The position numbers and the translations under genes are program-made. From Bog-756 sp963699345 (GTDB lineage Bacteria > Actinomycetota > Acidimicrobiia > Acidimicrobiales > RAAP-2): a DNA stretch of 64,000 nucleotides. Shown piece by piece: positions 60,415 to 64,000 of the stretch (position 1 is its first letter; the number at the start of each line of letters is the position of its first letter). Location of the stretch: positions 620,001-684,000 of the forward strand of contig CAVOTL010000005.1 in assembly GCA_963699345.1 (NCBI GenBank). The letters run 5' to 3'. The notes beneath the pieces are model-generated. The model did no database searches. It saw only the letters and a program-made list of their open reading frames with translations, and had not been told where the DNA came from.

Positions 60415-61586
60415 GCCGCGGCCAACGTGTACCGGTCCTCGAACAGGCGCTCCCCCGCATCGACCAGCTGACGTCGCAACGCGGGGTCGGTGAGCAGACG
60501 CCCGCACCGGGCGGCGAAGGTGTCCGGGTCGTCGGCGATGAGGAGGTGGCGCCCGTCCTCGACGTCGAGCCCTTCGGCGCCGACGGTCGTCGACACCACG
60601 GGGATCCGGTGGGCGAACGCCTCCAGGATCTTGACCCGGGTCCCGGACCCGTAGCGGACGGGCACGACGACGAGGTCCGCCCGCTCCAGCTCGGGGTCCA
60701 TGCCGGCGACCCGGCCCACCACCGTCACGGCCGGTGGAGCGTGCAGACGCTCCACGGCCGGTGTCGGACGGCCCACGAGCCGGACCTCGGCGTCGGGCAC
60801 CAGGGCGCGGATCCGGGGGGCGATGTCCCGGACGAACCAGTCGGCGGCATCCATGTTGGGCGCATAGTTGAGCGAGCCCTGGAACAGGATCGACGGCGGA
60901 CTCCCCACCCGGTCCCGGCCCCGCGGGGGTTCCGGGCGGTGCAGGGTGTTGGGGACGGGGGTGGCATTGGCCAGTCCCGACCGCTCGACGTCGAGCGCGG
61001 ACGCCAGGACGACCCGTTCCACGCTGGCGCTCACGGACCGCTGGAACGACCGCCAGTCTCGGGCGTTCATCCAGCTCTGTCCGACGGCAGCGGCCCGGCG
61101 GAGTCGCCCGACCCCGCCACGGCCTCCGCCGGTCGAGCGGAGCAGTGTGGTGCGCTGGCGCTCCTTTTCGTCCTCGAGATCCACCAGGTCGACCACGGTG
61201 GGACCGAGCCGGGGCCTCCCCAACCAGGCGAACGCGGCCGGGGTGCTGAACCAGACCAGGTCGTAGGACGGGAAGACCCAGGCGTCGAAGTCGGCCCGGG
61301 GAACCGGGTCGAAGCGGCGCATCGCCACCTCGAGGGGCAGACCCGACCGCCCGGCCCACGACGCCCTCCACAGCATCGGCCGGGTGACCCGCGGATAGGG
61401 GGTGGTGCCGACCCTCGCCAGGGCGACACCGGCGGGTACCTCGCGCCCCGTCCGGCGGGGGTCGCACAGGGTGAACAGGTCGACGTCCCCCAGGCCGGCG
61501 AGGACCTCGACGGAGTTGGCGAGGCGGATCAGCCCGCCGCCGTTGGCCGGCCACGGGAAGTTCTCGCCGACCGCCAGGATCCTCAT
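60357..61586 (-). CDS. GT4 glycosyltransferase, tandem paralogue 1
   Basis: A 409-residue GT-B enzyme. ILAVGENFPWPANGGGLIRL at the start, VVDLVDLEDEKERQR, SILFQGSLNYAPNMDAADWF, VRLVGRPTPAVERL, and LVVVPVRYGSGTRVKILEAF followed by VVSTTVGAEGLDVEDGRHL. The G-S-G-T-R-V-K-I-x-E-A-F-A-H-R motif marks the TuaH/ExoL-like GT4 subgroup. Its start overlaps the stop of the next gene upstream by four bases, and the two are clear paralogues from one duplication. Donor unknown. Confidence 0.9.
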   Translation of the reverse strand: MRILAVGENFPWPANGGGLIRLANSVEVLAGLGDVDLFTLCDPRRTGREVPAGVALARVGTTPYPRVTRPMLWRASWAGRSGLPLEVAMRRFDPVPRADFDAWVFPSYDLVWFSTPAAFAWLGRPRLGPTVVDLVDLEDEKERQRTTLLRSTGGGRGGVGRLRRAAAVGQSWMNARDWRSFQRSVSASVERVVLASALDVERSGLANATPVPNTLHRPEPPRGRDRVGSPPSILFQGSLNYAPNMDAADWFVRDIAPRIRALVPDAEVRLVGRPTPAVERLHAPPAVTVVGRVAGMDPELERADLVVVPVRYGSGTRVKILEAFAHRIPVVSTTVGAEGLDVEDGRHLLIADDPDTFAARCGRLLTDPALRRQLVDAGERLFEDRYTLAAAQDRIRAVVHEVGGSGSER

Positions 61587-62794
61587 CCGGCCACCGCCCG
61601 GCGGGCCACCGACCGGACGGCGTCCTCGGCGTGGTCGCGTCGGAACCGGTCGACGAACAGGTCGTAGGCGCGTTCGACGATCCGCCGGCGCAGGTCCTCG
61701 TCGGTCAGGAGCCGGGCGCAGGCGCGGGCGAGGGATTCCGGGTCGTCGCCGATCAGGAGGTGCTCGCCGTCGACGGCGCCGAGACCTTCGGCGCCGAGGG
61801 TGGTGGAGACGACCGGGACGCGATGGGCGAACGCCTCGATGATCTTGACCCGGGTGCCGCTGCCGAACCGGATGGGGACGACGACGAGGTCCGCCCGGGC
61901 CAGTTCGACCCCGACGTCGGGGACCTGGCCGGCGAGGGTCACCCGGGGCGGGTCGTCGAGGTCGGCGAGCGCCGGGGTGGTGAGACCGACCAGGCGGATC
62001 CGGGCGTCGGGCACCCGCGCCCGGACGGCCGGACCGACCTCGGTGGCGAGGTACCGGGCCGCCTGGGCGTTGGGTGGGTAACGCAGCGTCCCCTGGAAGA
62101 GGAGGACCGGAGGGGAGTTCACGGGTCGCGGCGCGGCCGGCGGCTCGGGTGCCGGATAGCCGTTCGGGACCACCGCCACCGGCGCCGCCGTCCCGGGGCC
62201 GAGCCGGTCGGCGTCCAGTTGGCTGCAGACCACCAGCGCGCGCACCTGGCGCGCGGCCCGGTCACGGAGTCGGCGCCACCGGCGCGCCTCCTCCTCGGAG
62301 TAGCGGTGCGCCGACCACTGCCGCACCCGGGCGGACGGTGGGCCGGTCCCGGGCTCGGGAACGGACAGTCGGGCGCGGATCTTCTGGTCCTCCAGGTCGT
62401 CGAGGTCGACGACCGCCGGCGCCGACGACGGGGCGGGGGCGAGCAACCAGGGGCGGATCCCGTAGTACCACACCAGGTCGTAGTCACCCGAGACGAAGGC
62501 GTCGAGGGCGGACCGGACGGCGCCGCGCTCACGGATCGGGAGGGAGAACGGGAGCCACGGCCGGAGCAGCGCGGCGCCGGGGGTGCTGGCCAGCTGCTCG
62601 TAGGTGGTGTGGCCGACCTTGTCGAGGTTGCCCCCGAGGGCCGGGGGTCCGAGGTCCTGTCGACCGCGCGGGATCACCGAGAACAGCTCGGTGGGGCCCA
62701 GGGCGCACAGCCCCAGCACCGTCGTCATCAGGCGCATCCGCGACCCGCTGTTTTCCGGCCAGGGGTACTCGCCGGCGATCACCAGTGTCCTCAT
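61583..62794 (-). CDS. GT4 glycosyltransferase, tandem paralogue 2
   Basis: About 403 residues, sharing with its neighbour the pattern TLVIAGEYPWPENSGSRMRL, VVDLDDLEDQKIRAR, VLLFQGTLRYPPNAQAARYL, IRLVGLTTPALADL, LVVVPIRFGSGTRVKIIEAF and VVSTTLGAEGLGAVDGEHLL. The ATG at 62794 matches the start of the paralogue; a GTG three codons earlier is possible. A TACGAT hexamer (62868-62873) lies about 73 bases upstream on the minus strand and may be the promoter of the pair. Donor unknown. Confidence 0.9.
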   Translation of the reverse strand: MRTLVIAGEYPWPENSGSRMRLMTTVLGLCALGPTELFSVIPRGRQDLGPPALGGNLDKVGHTTYEQLASTPGAALLRPWLPFSLPIRERGAVRSALDAFVSGDYDLVWYYGIRPWLLAPAPSSAPAVVDLDDLEDQKIRARLSVPEPGTGPPSARVRQWSAHRYSEEEARRWRRLRDRAARQVRALVVCSQLDADRLGPGTAAPVAVVPNGYPAPEPPAAPRPVNSPPVLLFQGTLRYPPNAQAARYLATEVGPAVRARVPDARIRLVGLTTPALADLDDPPRVTLAGQVPDVGVELARADLVVVPIRFGSGTRVKIIEAFAHRVPVVSTTLGAEGLGAVDGEHLLIGDDPESLARACARLLTDEDLRRRIVERAYDLFVDRFRRDHAEDAVRSVARRAVAG

Positions 62795-62960
62795 GCGCGC
62801 CACGGACCCCCGCTCGCGACCGGCCGGATCGACCGGCGTCCGGGCCCCTCTTCGTCGTCGCGGATCGGGCGATCGTAGCGGACCGGGTACCCGGTGGGTC
62901 GGGGTCGGCCCGACCGGGGGTGCGGGTGGACGACCCCGGGACCGTTGACGAGGTGACTGC

Positions 62961-62966
62961 TACACT
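62961..62966 (+). promoter_or_regulatory. -10 hexamer TACACT
   Basis: TANNNT hexamer 41 bases before the ATG at 63008. Leader contains CAGGGGAA. Confidence 0.45.
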
Positions 62967-63007
62967 CGCCCCGCCGGACACCCCGGCGACGGCAGGGGAA
63001 TTCCGAC

Positions 63008-64000
63008 ATGTCGGCACAATCGCATGCACCAGCGGAGGGTGGGACGCTGGTGCTGCACGTCATCCCGACGGCCCGGGCGCGCGGCGCCCAGCGCGAGGCG
63101 AGGGCGCTCGCCGACGAACTCGACCTCCCCGGGGTGCGCTCCCACCGCCTCCTCACCGTGTTCGACGGGCCCGCCGAGGTCGACACCGACCTGTCCCTAC
63201 ACATCGACGGCGGCGACACGCCGGCCCAGGGCTACGACCCGCACGTCGTCCCCAAGCTCCGGTCGCTGGTCAAGCGGCTCGATCCGGCGCTGATCGTCGC
63301 CCACGGGGGCGATCCCCTCAAGTACCTGGTGCCGGCGCTGTTGGGGACCCGGCGTCCGCTGGTCTACTACGCCATCGGCACGTTCGCCGGGCCCCGCGAC
63401 GGGCCCCACCTGTGGCCGTGGCGCCTCCTCCTGCGGCGGGTGGCCGCCGTCACCGCCGAGGGCTACGAGGTGCGCAACGAGTGCACCGACCTGCTGCACG
63501 TACCCGCCGCCCGCGTGACCATGACACCGAACGGACGCGATCCCGAGGTGTTCCGTCCGCGTCCCCCCGACGACGTCCCGTCCGTCCCCATGGTCACGTT
63601 CGTCGGTGCGCTCAACGACGGCAAACGCCCGGACCGGTTCGTCGAGGTGATCGCCGCGCTGCGCGACCGGGGCGTCGCGTGCCGGGCGCAGGTGGCCGGC
63701 GACGGTCCGGACCGGGCCGTGCTGGAGGAGCCGGCCCGCCGCGCCGACGTCGATCTGTTGGGCTCGCGCTCCGACGTGGCCGGACTGCTCGCCGACTCCG
63801 ACGTGTTCGTCTTCCCCAGCCGACCGGTCGGTGAGGGCATGCCGGGCGTGCTGATCGAAGCCGGCCTGTGCGGGCTCCCGGTCGTGGCCACCGACGTGCC
63901 GGGGGTGAGGACCGTCGTGGAGGACGGTGTGACCGGCATCGTGGTGGACGTCGAGGATCTGGACGCCATGGTGCGGGCGGTCACCCGGCTCGTGGAGGAT
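63008..64000 (+). CDS. GT4 glycosyltransferase, C-terminus cut by window edge
   Basis: 331 residues visible with no stop before the edge. LVLHVIPTARARGAQREARA (R-G-A-Q acceptor loop), LKYLVPALLGTRRPLVYYAI, VTMTPNGRDPEVFRP, VTFVGALNDGKRPDRFVEVI, VFVFPSRPVGEGMPGVLIEA with the E-x7-E pattern, and VVATDVPGVRTVVEDGVTGI. ATG after CAGGGGAATTCCGAC. A cytoplasmic sugar transferase, the seventh GT4 in the window; only a short C-terminal helix should be missing. Confidence 0.9.
   Translation, partial: MSAQSHAPAEGGTLVLHVIPTARARGAQREARALADELDLPGVRSHRLLTVFDGPAEVDTDLSLHIDGGDTPAQGYDPHVVPKLRSLVKRLDPALIVAHGGDPLKYLVPALLGTRRPLVYYAIGTFAGPRDGPHLWPWRLLLRRVAAVTAEGYEVRNECTDLLHVPAARVTMTPNGRDPEVFRPRPPDDVPSVPMVTFVGALNDGKRPDRFVEVIAALRDRGVACRAQVAGDGPDRAVLEEPARRADVDLLGSRSDVAGLLADSDVFVFPSRPVGEGMPGVLIEAGLCGLPVVATDVPGVRTVVEDGVTGIVVDVEDLDAMVRAVTRLVED

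Noticed and set aside
62945..62966. TTGACG plus TACACT as a complete sigma-70-type promoter
   Set aside because: The spacing is only 10 bases, too short; only the -10 element is retained.
1..64000. Mobile element or phage origin of the locus
   Set aside because: No transposase, integrase, terminal repeats, tRNA-linked attachment site or marked composition shift was seen.

Overview
The window is high-GC DNA (about 70 percent or more) with dense short-spaced genes, GTG starts, leaderless-type promoters, an F420-type luciferase-like oxidoreductase and an AftD-type arabinofuranosyltransferase. This points to an actinobacterium; the class Acidimicrobiia fits best, but that placement is inference. 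No rRNA, tRNA, CRISPR array, phage gene or transposase was seen.

Layout. 1-5.5 kb: a truncated membrane protein, a NifU-like Fe-S protein, an LLM oxidoreductase, a thiolase/FabH pair and a sugar-nucleotidyltransferase-like gene. 5.6-22.2 kb: a small membrane protein, methyltransferases, three GT-C type membrane proteins (one of them AftD), an OafA-type acyltransferase with SGNH domain (one frameshift), and GT4/GT2 glycosyltransferases. 22.3-29.4 kb: three sulfotransferases, an LPXTG-like surface protein and a complete cysD-cysN-cysC operon that makes PAPS. 29.6-36.5 kb: a GNAT / polyprenyl-phosphate sugar-phosphate transferase / DegT aminotransferase set, a GH99-like protein, and two tandem sulfotransferases. 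36.5-50.4 kb: alternating sulfotransferases, methyltransferases, GT2 enzymes, a sulfatase, AsnB and two members of an unrecognised family (called family X here), many with single-base frame breaks. 50.7-64 kb: a GT2, a Wzm/Wzt-type ABC exporter, the intact family X gene next to a ninth sulfotransferase, a second alkaline-phosphatase-fold enzyme with Thr in place of the sulfatase Cys, and five GT4 glycosyltransferases (the last runs off the window).

How it works together (inference): PAPS from CysDNC feeds nine sulfotransferases that decorate a surface glycan. The glycan is built by at least eleven GT4/GT2 enzymes plus GT-C membrane transferases, started on a lipid carrier by the WecA-like enzyme, modified with amino sugars, methyl and acyl groups, exported by the ABC transporter, and possibly remodelled by the two sulfatase-fold enzymes. 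The sulfotransferases, family X and the exporter lie together in about 35 kb, so I read the region as a sulfated exopolysaccharide or cell-wall glycan locus.

About twenty single-base frame breaks are concentrated between 35.3 and 50 kb, nearly all one extra base. Downstream frames stay open and conserved, which suggests sequence error rather than decay. About ten genes start 5-9 bases after a TANNNT -10 hexamer and have no Shine-Dalgarno sequence, so they are probably leaderless.
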